DNA of 6,760 bases. It comes from Pseudomonadota bacterium. Lineage in GTDB: Bacteria > Pseudomonadota > Gammaproteobacteria > Burkholderiales > Ferrovaceae. Within the stretch, counting starts at the first letter, position 1. Every line of letters begins with the position of its first letter. The notes under the pieces were generated by a model. The model was given only the letters and a program-made list of their open reading frames with translations, made no database searches and was not told where the DNA came from. A program made the translations under genes and the position numbers. The DNA lies in NCBI GenBank assembly GCA_021804345.1, contig JAJZHV010000064.1:1-6760 (forward strand). The letters run 5' to 3'. Of this stretch, positions 1 through 5,551 are shown piece by piece.

Positions 1-371
1 AGATCATCACGGCCCCACAAGTTCTCTGCCGTGTTGCGAAAAATGATGCCCAGGGCAATGGTGGACATGATCCAGCCAAACTCGGATTTTTTTCTGAGCG
101 CCGGGCGGACCGCTACAAATTCCACCACGATGCCCTGCACGGCGCCCACCAGCAGCACCAGTGGGATCATGAGCCAATAATTGACATAGGGGCCGCCCAG
201 AATATTGCCCGACAGACTGAGTCCCGTCATGGCACCCAGCATGAGGGCCTCTCCCTGGCCAAAATTGAGGGTGCCGGAAGTAGCAAAGGTGGCCTGATAG
301 CCGAAGGCAATGACGGCATAGATCATGCCCAGCGCCATGCCACTGGAGAGGAGTTGTAACAGGATGTCCAT
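1..371 (-). CDS. livH: LivH-type branched-chain amino acid ABC transporter permease (N-terminal part)
   Basis: This is one of the two inner-membrane permease subunits of a HAAT-family ABC importer, which passes substrate from the periplasmic binding protein into the cytoplasm. The 123 visible residues start at the ATG complementary to 369-371, preceded by AGGG five bases upstream, and stay open to the window edge. Residues 34-48 carry the family signature (GTLNFGQGE followed by ALMLGA), the LNFAQGE-like motif of LivH proteins. Hydrophobic segments lie at about 5-30, 40-60, 66-88 and 100-112. It follows the binding-protein gene by 74 bases on the same strand, the usual livJ-livH order, so livM, livG and livF are expected beyond the left edge. 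A full LivH is about 290-310 residues, so more than half is missing. The transported substrate cannot be read from this; amino acids, urea or short amides are all handled by relatives. Confidence 0.9.
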   Translation of the reverse strand, partial: MDILLQLLSSGMALGMIYAVIAFGYQATFATSGTLNFGQGEALMLGAMTGLSLSGNILGGPYVNYWLMIPLVLLVGAVQGIVVEFVAVRPALRKKSEFGWIMSTIALGIIFRNTAENLWGRDD

Positions 372-398
372 GGGTGCCCTGCCTGGGATAAGCCCGTG

Positions 399-421
399 AA
401 AAAACGCCCGCGCGCAGCGCG
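399..421 (-). terminator. Possible attenuator or partial terminator between the binding-protein and permease genes
   Basis: Read on the minus strand, a short GC-only stem (CGCGC, loop TGC, GCGCG; 409-421) is followed by GGCG and then six T residues (399-404). This resembles an intrinsic terminator with a weak 5-bp stem. In liv-type operons a hairpin after the binding-protein gene often lowers downstream expression, so that binding protein outnumbers permease. The stem is built from a 7-base GCGCGCA tandem repeat (410-427), so other foldings are possible. Confidence 0.35.
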
Positions 422-445
422 CAGCGCTATCTGGTGCGCAGCGTG

Positions 446-1654
446 TTAACGGGCCCTTAACGGGTTATTACGATCCGCCTCATCGGCATACACCACATGC
501 CCCCCCTTGACTTCGCCCATGACCGTCATGGCCGCAGTAATCGCCTCATGGTTATCGTGCGTGTAGGGTTTGCTGTAATTGGTCACTACCCCTTCCACTT
601 TCTGGTTGAGGTTTTCCAGGGCCATCCTGATCCTGGCGCCGTCCGTAGAGCCCGCCTGCTTGATGGCGGCCGCCATCAGGTACAGGGAGTCATATCCCTG
701 CGCTGCCGAGACGGGAGAAGGAATACGGTTGTTGGCGGGGTGATAGGCCTTGAGATAGGACTCGATGAACGCCTTGCGCTTGGGGGTATTGGGCTCTTGG
801 ATGAAGGTTTGCGGCATGCGCGCGCCTTCACTGTTGGCCCCGGCATTATCGATGAAATTGGCCATGGACAAGGTCCAACTGCCAATTAGAGGGACTTTCC
901 ATCCCAACTTGGCCATGCCGTTGGCAATCTGCGCCAACTCGGGCCCAATGCCATAGGTGAGTATGGCCTGCGCCCCGGCTTCCTTGGCCTTGAGCAGCTG
1001 CGCCGTCATATCCGTATCTTTGATATTGAATTTTTCCACGGCCACCGGCTTCATGCCACGGGCTGCCAGGGTTTTTTCTAGATCCTCGCGTCCCAACTGG
1101 CCATAGTTGGTTGAATCTGCCAGAATAGCCAGTCGTGTAAAGTGACGTTTGGTGACCGCTTCATCCACGATCATGACCGACTGAATGTTGTCACTGGCCG
1201 AGGTGCGAAACACATAATTATCGGTGTGCTCGGGTGGCAGAAACTGTTTGGTGATCACCGAACCCGTGGCCACATTATTGATAACGGGAATTTTGGCCTG
1301 CTGAAAAAAGCGCTGCGAAGCCAAAGCCACCCCGGTATTGATGTACCCCAAATCCGCCACAACTTTTTCCCGGTTGATGAGTTCCTGAACGATTTGCACA
1401 CCACGTTCATTTTTCGCCTCATCGTCACGTTCCACCAGCAGGAGAGGTCTTCCCAGTACACCACCAGCCTGGTTGATTTCTTCCGCCGCCAAGCGCACGC
1501 CATCGCGCATGGACAACCCCATGGGAGAGGAGCCTCCGGTAAACGGGCCCGACACGCCGATGCGGATGGGTTCTGCCGCCTGGGTCTGCAGCATGGCCAA
1601 CAGAAGCACGGCGCAGCATGGGGCAGCCACCCATTGGGTTGGTTTTGTGGGCAT
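446..1654 (-). CDS. livJ: Periplasmic substrate-binding protein of a branched-chain amino acid-type ABC transporter
   Basis: This 402-residue type 1 periplasmic binding protein (Peripla_BP_6/LivK class) captures the substrate in the periplasm and delivers it to the permease encoded just downstream. Residues 1-26 or 1-27 form a signal peptide: basic and polar start, hydrophobic core VLLLAML, then a TQA/QAA cleavage site before EPIRIGV. No lipobox is present. The mature start shows the family pattern IRIGVSGPFTG, then EEINQAGGVLGRPLLLVERDDE with the typical glycine turn near 65-70. The later AILTYGIGPE and AAQGYDSLYL segments also fit the fold. The ATG has GAGGAG six bases upstream. Length is slightly above the usual 370-390. 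Ligand specificity is not readable from motifs: amino acid is the default, and urea or amide binding are possible. The symbol is family-level only. Confidence 0.9.
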   Translation of the reverse strand: MPTKPTQWVAAPCCAVLLLAMLQTQAAEPIRIGVSGPFTGGSSPMGLSMRDGVRLAAEEINQAGGVLGRPLLLVERDDEAKNERGVQIVQELINREKVVADLGYINTGVALASQRFFQQAKIPVINNVATGSVITKQFLPPEHTDNYVFRTSASDNIQSVMIVDEAVTKRHFTRLAILADSTNYGQLGREDLEKTLAARGMKPVAVEKFNIKDTDMTAQLLKAKEAGAQAILTYGIGPELAQIANGMAKLGWKVPLIGSWTLSMANFIDNAGANSEGARMPQTFIQEPNTPKRKAFIESYLKAYHPANNRIPSPVSAAQGYDSLYLMAAAIKQAGSTDGARIRMALENLNQKVEGVVTNYSKPYTHDNHEAITAAMTVMGEVKGGHVVYADEADRNNPLRAR

Positions 1655-1708
1655 TACGCTCTCCTCAGGATTTTTATTGTATTTATCGCGCCATTCAAGA
1701 CAGCTTAG

Positions 1709-1718
1709 GGGTATACCC
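1709..1718. promoter_or_regulatory. Perfect 10-base palindrome in the divergent promoter region (candidate operator)
   Basis: GGGTATACCC reads the same on both strands. It lies in the 167-base region between two divergent genes, next to the candidate -10 elements. Seen from the transporter side it would sit about 15-25 bases downstream of the predicted transcript start, a place where a repressor could act. No second copy is visible, and a 10-base palindrome can occur by chance. Confidence 0.2.
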
Positions 1719-1735
1719 AGACAGTGCGCGTTCGG

Positions 1736-1747
1736 TACAATATACCA
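1736..1747. promoter_or_regulatory. Overlapping candidate -10 elements for the divergent transporter and carbonic anhydrase genes
   Basis: On the minus strand TG-G-TATATT (1747 down to 1739) is an extended -10 element that could start the transporter transcript near 1732, leaving a leader of about 75 bases. On the plus strand TACAAT (1736-1741) could serve the carbonic anhydrase-like gene. Neither has a convincing -35 at the standard spacing. Because the two hexamers overlap, the polymerases would compete if both are real. Confidence 0.3.
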
Positions 1748-1821
1748 CGGCCCCGATCCGAGGAAACATCAAGAATTCGCCCACGTCCCCTGTCCTGGCC
1801 ATTCCTTATCGTGAGGTCCAC

Positions 1822-2340
1822 ATGATCTATCAACTGGGTGCCTACCGCCCACAGCTTGCAGCGGATTGCTACGTGGACGAAAGCGCGCGCGTCATCGGCC
1901 GGGTCCTGTTGGGGCAGGGTGCCAGCGTCTGGTGTCATGCGGTCCTCCGTGGAGACAACGAACCCATCCTCGTGGGGGAGGAGAGCAATATTCAGGACGG
2001 CGTGGTTCTGCACACCGACCCAGGCAAGCCCTTGACCATCGGCCGTCATGTGAGTGTGGGGCACATGGCCATGCTGCACGGCTGCACCATCGGCGATGGC
2101 TCCCTGATCGGCATCAAGGCGGTGATTCTGAATGACGCCGTCATCGGCAAAAACTGCCTGATTGGGGCCAACAGCCTGGTCACCGAAGGCAAGGTGATTC
2201 CTGATGGGTCTCTGGTCATGGGCAGTCCAGGCAAAGTCATCCGTGCCCTGCGGGCTGATGAAATTGCCGCGCTGCGCGCCAATGCGGACAGCTACGTGGC
2301 CCGAGGCCAGTGGTTTGCTCTGGAATTGCGCCCCATCTAG
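1822..2340 (+). CDS. Gamma-class carbonic anhydrase-like hexapeptide-repeat protein (YrdA/CamH type)
   Basis: This 172-residue protein belongs to the trimeric left-handed beta-helix gamma carbonic anhydrase family; members bind a metal between subunits and may hydrate CO2 in the cytoplasm. The repeats run from about 22 to 140, for example IGDGSLIGIKAVI and IGKNCLIGANSLV, followed by a C-terminal helix. The metal-binding histidines are H64 (VVLHTD), H81 and H86 (VGHMAMLHG). R43 and D45 (LRGD), N56 and Q58 (NIQDG) match the Cam residues R59, D61, N73 and Q75 with nearly the same spacing. The Cam proton-shuttle glutamates are absent (N46 and P67 stand in their places), as in YrdA relatives, so activity is uncertain. 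The ATG was chosen over longer in-frame starts because it has GAGG six bases upstream and gives the family length. It is divergent from the transporter operon. PaaY-like roles are a possible alternative. Confidence 0.9.
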   Translation: MIYQLGAYRPQLAADCYVDESARVIGRVLLGQGASVWCHAVLRGDNEPILVGEESNIQDGVVLHTDPGKPLTIGRHVSVGHMAMLHGCTIGDGSLIGIKAVILNDAVIGKNCLIGANSLVTEGKVIPDGSLVMGSPGKVIRALRADEIAALRANADSYVARGQWFALELRPI

Positions 2341-2428
2341 CCGCACCAGACCCCCAGCCTTGAATGCCGCCGGGATTCGGTTGCGTCAGCTCCCCCTCCT
2401 GTGCCGCCTGCGATGCGTGAGCGCTGCA

Positions 2429-2437
2429 TGCTAGAAT
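2429..2437 (+). promoter_or_regulatory. Candidate extended -10 promoter for the hydrolase-hemJ-methyltransferase cluster
   Basis: TG-C-TAGAAT is an extended -10 element (TGnTATAAT with one mismatch) lying 31 bases before the hydrolase ATG, so a transcript would begin near 2444. The -35 position (about 2409-2414) does not resemble TTGACA, which extended -10 promoters tolerate. It sits in the 128-base gap after the carbonic anhydrase-like gene, where I see no clear terminator, so read-through is also possible. Confidence 0.35.
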
Positions 2438-2468
2438 GGAGCCTGTGTAAGCCAAGGATCGACCATCC

Positions 2469-3089
2469 ATGCTGGACAAACGCAGTACGCACCACATCGA
2501 GGGCCCGGTGGGCAACCTGGAAACCGTCCTCAACCCACCGTCGGGCACGGTTCGGGGGTTGGCCCTGATTGCACACCCCCACCCGCTGTACGGCGGCACT
2601 CTGGACAACAAAGTGGCTCAAACCCTGGCCACGACCTTTGCGCAGCTTGGCCACATGGCCGTGCGCATGAATTTTCGCGGGGTCGGTGCCAGTGCCGGCC
2701 AGTTTGACGAAGGTCGCGGCGAAACAGACGACTGGCTGGCTGTGCATGCCCAGATGCGCCAACGCTACCCCCAGGGTCCGCTTTTTCTGGCCGGATTTTC
2801 CTTCGGCGCCTACGTCATGAGTGCCCTTGCCCAGCGCCTGCAGTGCCAGCAACTGGTGCTGGTGGGCCCCGCCGTGCGCGCTTTCCCCATGCCCACGGTG
2901 GCGGCCAGTACCCTGATCATTCACGGCGAACTAGACACCACCATCCCCCTGAAGGATGTGCTGGAATGGGCCACACCCCAGGATCTATCCCTAGTGGTGG
3001 TTCCTGGTGCCGACCATTTTTTTCATCGCCGTTTGCACCACATCAAAACCTGGGTTAGCCGAGTCTGTCATGTCCCTGCTCGTTCTTAA
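2469..3089 (+). CDS. Alpha/beta hydrolase, COG2945-type, unknown substrate
   Basis: This 206-residue cytoplasmic protein has the small alpha/beta-hydrolase fold of the COG2945 group, related to the dienelactone hydrolase/acyl-peptidase superfamily. The segment LIAHPHPLYGGTLDNK (33-48) is diagnostic for the group. MNFRGVGASAG (67-77) is the oxyanion-side loop typical of it. The catalytic triad is readable: S111 in the nucleophile elbow GFSFG, D156 in IIHGELDTTIP and H183 in PGADHFFH. There is no signal peptide or membrane segment. The length matches the family (about 200-220). The start has AAGGA about ten bases upstream, a modest ribosome site. Its last 20 bases overlap the start of hemJ. The substrate is unknown; esterase or thioesterase activity on a small molecule is the general expectation, and the neighbours do not narrow it. 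Confidence 0.85.
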   Translation: MLDKRSTHHIEGPVGNLETVLNPPSGTVRGLALIAHPHPLYGGTLDNKVAQTLATTFAQLGHMAVRMNFRGVGASAGQFDEGRGETDDWLAVHAQMRQRYPQGPLFLAGFSFGAYVMSALAQRLQCQQLVLVGPAVRAFPMPTVAASTLIIHGELDTTIPLKDVLEWATPQDLSLVVVPGADHFFHRRLHHIKTWVSRVCHVPARS

Positions 3090-3495
3090 AGCCTGTCACA
3101 TCATTGTCATGGTCACCTGGTTTGCCGGGCTGTTTTACTTGCCGCGGCTGTTCGTCTACCACGCCCAGTGTCCTGCAGAGGACCTCCTGGGCAAAGAACG
3201 CTTCAAGATCATGGAACGCAAACTCTACTGGGGCATCATGACTCCCGGAGGAATCCTCACCCTGGCCTCGGGACTGTACATGGCTTTTGGTATGGGGGAC
3301 CGGGGTCTGTGGCTGCATCCCAAACTACTGCTGGTGTTTTTTCTGGTCCTGTATCATCTCTGGTGCGGATGGCTGGTACGGGCCTTTCGGGAAGAGCGCA
3401 ACGTGCATGGCCATGTGTGGTACCGCTGGTTCAATGAAGTCCCGGTATTCGCCCTGATTCCTGTGGTGTTTCTGGTCGTTCTCAAACCCTTTTGA
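3070..3495 (+). CDS. hemJ: HemJ protoporphyrinogen IX oxidase (UPF0093)
   Basis: HemJ oxidises protoporphyrinogen IX to protoporphyrin IX, the penultimate step of heme synthesis, in the inner membrane; it replaces HemG or HemY in many bacteria. The 141-residue product has four predicted membrane segments (about 4-27, 53-74, 83-104 and 122-139). Recognisable family blocks are KACHIIVMVTWFAGLFYLPR (7-26), with the invariant H10, then LYWGIMTPGG (52-61), WLHPKLLLV (81-89) and FNEVPV (121-126). The ATG at 3070 is chosen because the family begins just before the first helix; a longer in-frame reading from 3007 would add 21 residues translated from hydrolase coding sequence. The gene overlaps the hydrolase by 20 bases and has no strong ribosome site, which suggests translational coupling. 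Its TGA shares a base with the next ATG. Confidence 0.92.
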   Translation: MSLLVLKACHIIVMVTWFAGLFYLPRLFVYHAQCPAEDLLGKERFKIMERKLYWGIMTPGGILTLASGLYMAFGMGDRGLWLHPKLLLVFFLVLYHLWCGWLVRAFREERNVHGHVWYRWFNEVPVFALIPVVFLVVLKPF

Positions 3496-4685
3496 TGCCA
3501 CCCGCGCACACCCTGTCTGAATCCTTCTTTGCTCCCTGCCCCCGGGGGCTGGAAACCGTGTTGCAGGCAGAATTGATTGGGTGGGGGGCCGCAGCAGTTC
3601 ATTGCACCGAGGCCGGGGTGTCCTTTTGTGCCGATATGACCCTGTGCATGCGCGCCAATCTAGAGTCGCGCATCGCCAGCCGCATTCTTTGGCAGGTGGC
3701 GCGCGGCCCCTACCGGCACGCCCAGGACCTGTATGAGGCCGCCTCGGCCTGCCCTTGGGGAGACTGGTTTGGTCCGCAGCATACGCTGCGGGTGGATACC
3801 CGGGCCCATCGGTGCCCCCTCAAAAGCCTGGATTTCGTGACCCTGCGCGTGAAAGATGCCATCTGTGATCAGTTTCGTGCCCGGGAGGGGCGCAGGCCTT
3901 CCATCAATACGCAGCAGCCCGACATGCGCGTTCATGTCTATCTAAACGCCAGCGAGTACTTTCTGTATCTGGATACTTCGGGGGCCGCACTGTTCAAACG
4001 TGGATTGCGCCCGGAAAGCGGAGACGCTGCACTCAAAAAAAATCTGGCTGCGGGCATTCTCCAGCTTGCCGGCTGGCAACCGGAAACCCCCTTGCTCGAT
4101 CCTTTTTGTGGCAGTGGCGCTTTTTTACTGGAGGCGGCAGAACAATCCCTGGGGCGCGCGCCCGGTCTTGACCGCTCCTTTGCCTTCGAGCAATTGAAGG
4201 GCTGGGACCTGGCCACCTGGAACCAGCTGCGCGCCGAGGCGCGCAGCCGGGTTCAACCCCCCCGGCCTCTACCGCTCTGGGGCCGTGATCTTAAGGGGGA
4301 TGCCATCGACAGCACTCGGGCAAATCTGGCAGCTGCAGGGCTGGAGGGCTGTGTGCAACTGAAGCAAGTGAACATGCTGGAGTCCTCGGCTCCTGCTCCC
4401 TCGGGCATCCTGGTGGCCAACCCCCCCTATGGCGTGCGCATGGGAGAGCAAGAACAATTGGCTCGTTTTTATCCCGAGTTGGGGCATGTCCTGAAACAAA
4501 AATACGCTGGCTGGGAGGCCTGGTTTTTGACGGCCGATCTGCGTCTGGCCAAGTTGATCCGTCTTCAACCCGCGCGGCGCATCCCGCTCTTCAACGGGGC
4601 CCTGGAATGTCGTCTGTTTCACATTCCTCTCGTGGCCGGATCGCATCGCCAGCCACGCCCACCCACAGAGCCCACTGTCATTTGA
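3495..4685 (+). CDS. THUMP-domain class I rRNA guanine-N2 methyltransferase (RlmL N-half type, COG0116)
   Basis: This 396-residue SAM-dependent RNA methyltransferase matches the first half of E. coli RlmL, which makes m2G2445 in 23S rRNA, and the single-domain B. subtilis YpsC. An N-terminal ferredoxin-like plus THUMP region (about 8-160) binds RNA. LFKRGLR (166-172) marks the boundary with the Rossmann methyltransferase domain. SAM motif I is DPFCGSGAF (202-210), and the catalytic motif IV is NPPYG (309-313). ALECRLFHIPL (369-379) is the usual end of the domain. The C-terminal RlmK (m7G2069) half of enteric RlmL is missing. The start ATG overlaps the hemJ stop as TGATG; a TTG one codon earlier is less likely. 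The last codons contain the first half of the Pho box that controls phoB. The tail after residue 380 is proline-rich and unconserved. The exact rRNA target is inferred. Confidence 0.9.
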   Translation: MPPAHTLSESFFAPCPRGLETVLQAELIGWGAAAVHCTEAGVSFCADMTLCMRANLESRIASRILWQVARGPYRHAQDLYEAASACPWGDWFGPQHTLRVDTRAHRCPLKSLDFVTLRVKDAICDQFRAREGRRPSINTQQPDMRVHVYLNASEYFLYLDTSGAALFKRGLRPESGDAALKKNLAAGILQLAGWQPETPLLDPFCGSGAFLLEAAEQSLGRAPGLDRSFAFEQLKGWDLATWNQLRAEARSRVQPPRPLPLWGRDLKGDAIDSTRANLAAAGLEGCVQLKQVNMLESSAPAPSGILVANPPYGVRMGEQEQLARFYPELGHVLKQKYAGWEAWFLTADLRLAKLIRLQPARRIPLFNGALECRLFHIPLVAGSHRQPRPPTEPTVI

Positions 4686-4692
4686 TTGTCAT
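4675..4692 (+). promoter_or_regulatory. Pho box (PhoB binding site) upstream of phoB
   Basis: CTGTCAT-TTGA-TTGTCAT consists of two 7-base repeats separated by 4 bases, the 18-base layout of the E. coli Pho box (CTGTCAT, AT-rich spacer, CTGTCAY). Thirteen of the fourteen repeat positions equal CTGTCAT; the exception is T for C at the start of the second repeat. It replaces the -35 element, as in Pho regulon promoters, and predicts that phosphorylated PhoB activates its own gene under phosphate limitation. The first eleven bases lie inside the end of the methyltransferase gene. Confidence 0.85.
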
Positions 4693-4702
4693 TTTTCATT
4701 GG

Positions 4703-4708
4703 TATAAG
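4703..4708 (+). promoter_or_regulatory. phoB -10 element
   Basis: TATAAG begins exactly 10 bases after the Pho box, the spacing seen in E. coli Pho promoters where PhoB contacts sigma-70. Transcription should start near 4714-4716. That leaves no leader for an ATG at 4716, but a leader of about 45 bases for a TTG at 4761. Confidence 0.7.
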
Positions 4709-4760
4709 AGGGGGCATGGAAAATATCACCGTTCATCGCTCACTCTATCCGGAGATTGAT

Positions 4761-5450
4761 TTGAGTGCCACTATTCTGGTTGTAGAAGACGAGCTGGCCA
4801 TACGGGAATTGATTGCGCTCAATCTGAAACAGGCAGGGCATATTCCCGTTCAATCACTGGATGCGCACCAAGCCCTGGAACGGGTCAATGACTCCCTGCC
4901 CGATCTGATTCTGGTGGACTGGATGCTGCCTGGCATGAGCGGCGTAGAACTGGTGCGTCGGCTGCGCGCCAACAAACGCTCCTGCAGCGTCCCCATCATC
5001 ATGTTGACGGCACGCGTGGAAGAGGCCGACAAATTGCTGGGTCTGGATTCCGGGGCCGACGATTACATGACCAAGCCCTTCTCGATTCGCGAACTCAATG
5101 CCCGCATCAAGGCCGTGTTGCGACGCAGGGCGCCCCAGATCACTGCCGACCAAGTCCATTTCAAGGAATTGACCTTGGATCCTGGTACGCACCGGGTCAG
5201 CATCGAGGGCACGGCGCTGTCTCTTGGCCCCACTGAATTCAAGTTGTTACACTTTTTCATGACGCACCCGGAACGCGTGTATTCGCGCACCCAGATTCTG
5301 GACCAGGTGTGGGGTGACCATGTGTTCATCGAGGAGCGTACGGTGGACGTGCATATTCGACGCCTGCGTGCCGCCCTGGAACCCAGCGGCCTGGACCTTC
5401 TGTTGCAAACCGTGCGCGGTGCAGGCTATCGACTCACGGCCTTGCCCTGA
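4761..5450 (+). CDS. phoB: PhoB, phosphate regulon response regulator
   Basis: PhoB is the DNA-binding response regulator of phosphate starvation, phosphorylated by PhoR. The N-terminal receiver domain (1-120) has the acidic pair E9-D10, phosphoacceptor D53 (LILVDWM), T83 and K105 (TKPFS), the same numbers as in E. coli PhoB. The OmpR-type winged helix (about 130-229) has SLGPTEFKLLHFFMTHPERV and the recognition-helix segment RTVDVHIRRLR, almost identical to E. coli. I chose TTG 4761: GGAG lies six bases upstream, it gives 229 residues (the E. coli length), and MSATILVVEDE aligns with MARRILVVEDE. An in-frame ATG at 4716 would add MENITVHRSLYPEID but coincides with the predicted transcript start; annotation pipelines may choose it (4716-5450, 244 residues). 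The Pho box upstream indicates autoregulation, and phoR follows 101 bases downstream. Confidence 0.95.
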   Translation: MSATILVVEDELAIRELIALNLKQAGHIPVQSLDAHQALERVNDSLPDLILVDWMLPGMSGVELVRRLRANKRSCSVPIIMLTARVEEADKLLGLDSGADDYMTKPFSIRELNARIKAVLRRRAPQITADQVHFKELTLDPGTHRVSIEGTALSLGPTEFKLLHFFMTHPERVYSRTQILDQVWGDHVFIEERTVDVHIRRLRAALEPSGLDLLLQTVRGAGYRLTALP

Positions 5451-5467
5451 ACCACTGAACACCGTAC

Positions 5468-5483
5468 CCGGAGGCCGTTCCGG
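5468..5483 (+). other. Small hairpin in the phoB-phoR gap
   Basis: CCGGA and TCCGG can pair around the six-base loop GGCCGT in the 101-base stretch between phoB and phoR. No T-run follows, so it is not a standard terminator. It could affect mRNA stability or the phoB:phoR ratio, or mean nothing. Confidence 0.25.
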
Positions 5484-5551
5484 CAGGGCCTTGCAGCGCC
5501 TTGGGTTGGCCGGGTTTCCCCCGTTGTTCTGGCTCTGTTACTCTTGTCCGC

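Noticed and set aside
1142..1708. 188-codon plus-strand frame antisense to the binding-protein gene
   Set aside because: The opposite strand encodes a complete binding protein with a signal peptide; this product has no domain.
1760..1770. Strong Shine-Dalgarno-like GAGGAAAC followed by an in-frame ATC
   Set aside because: ATC is not a credible start here, and the residues between it and ATG 1822 are not family-like.
1618..1821. In-frame upstream extension of the carbonic anhydrase-like protein (68 extra residues from 1618)
   Set aside because: It would overlap the transporter gene start and the divergent promoter region, its residues do not resemble the family, and ATG 1822 has a good GAGG and gives the usual 172-residue length.
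1705..2346. 213-codon minus-strand open frame antisense to the carbonic anhydrase-like gene
   Set aside because: Shadow frame of the hexapeptide-repeat gene with low-complexity residues and no supported start.
2337..2924. 195-codon open frame on the minus strand over the hydrolase
   Set aside because: It lies antisense to a gene with a clear catalytic triad, its product has no recognisable motif, and long antisense frames are common in GC-rich DNA.
3007..3069. Longer HemJ start at 3007
   Set aside because: The added 21 residues are out-of-frame hydrolase sequence; HemJ proteins start just before the first membrane helix, matching ATG 3070.
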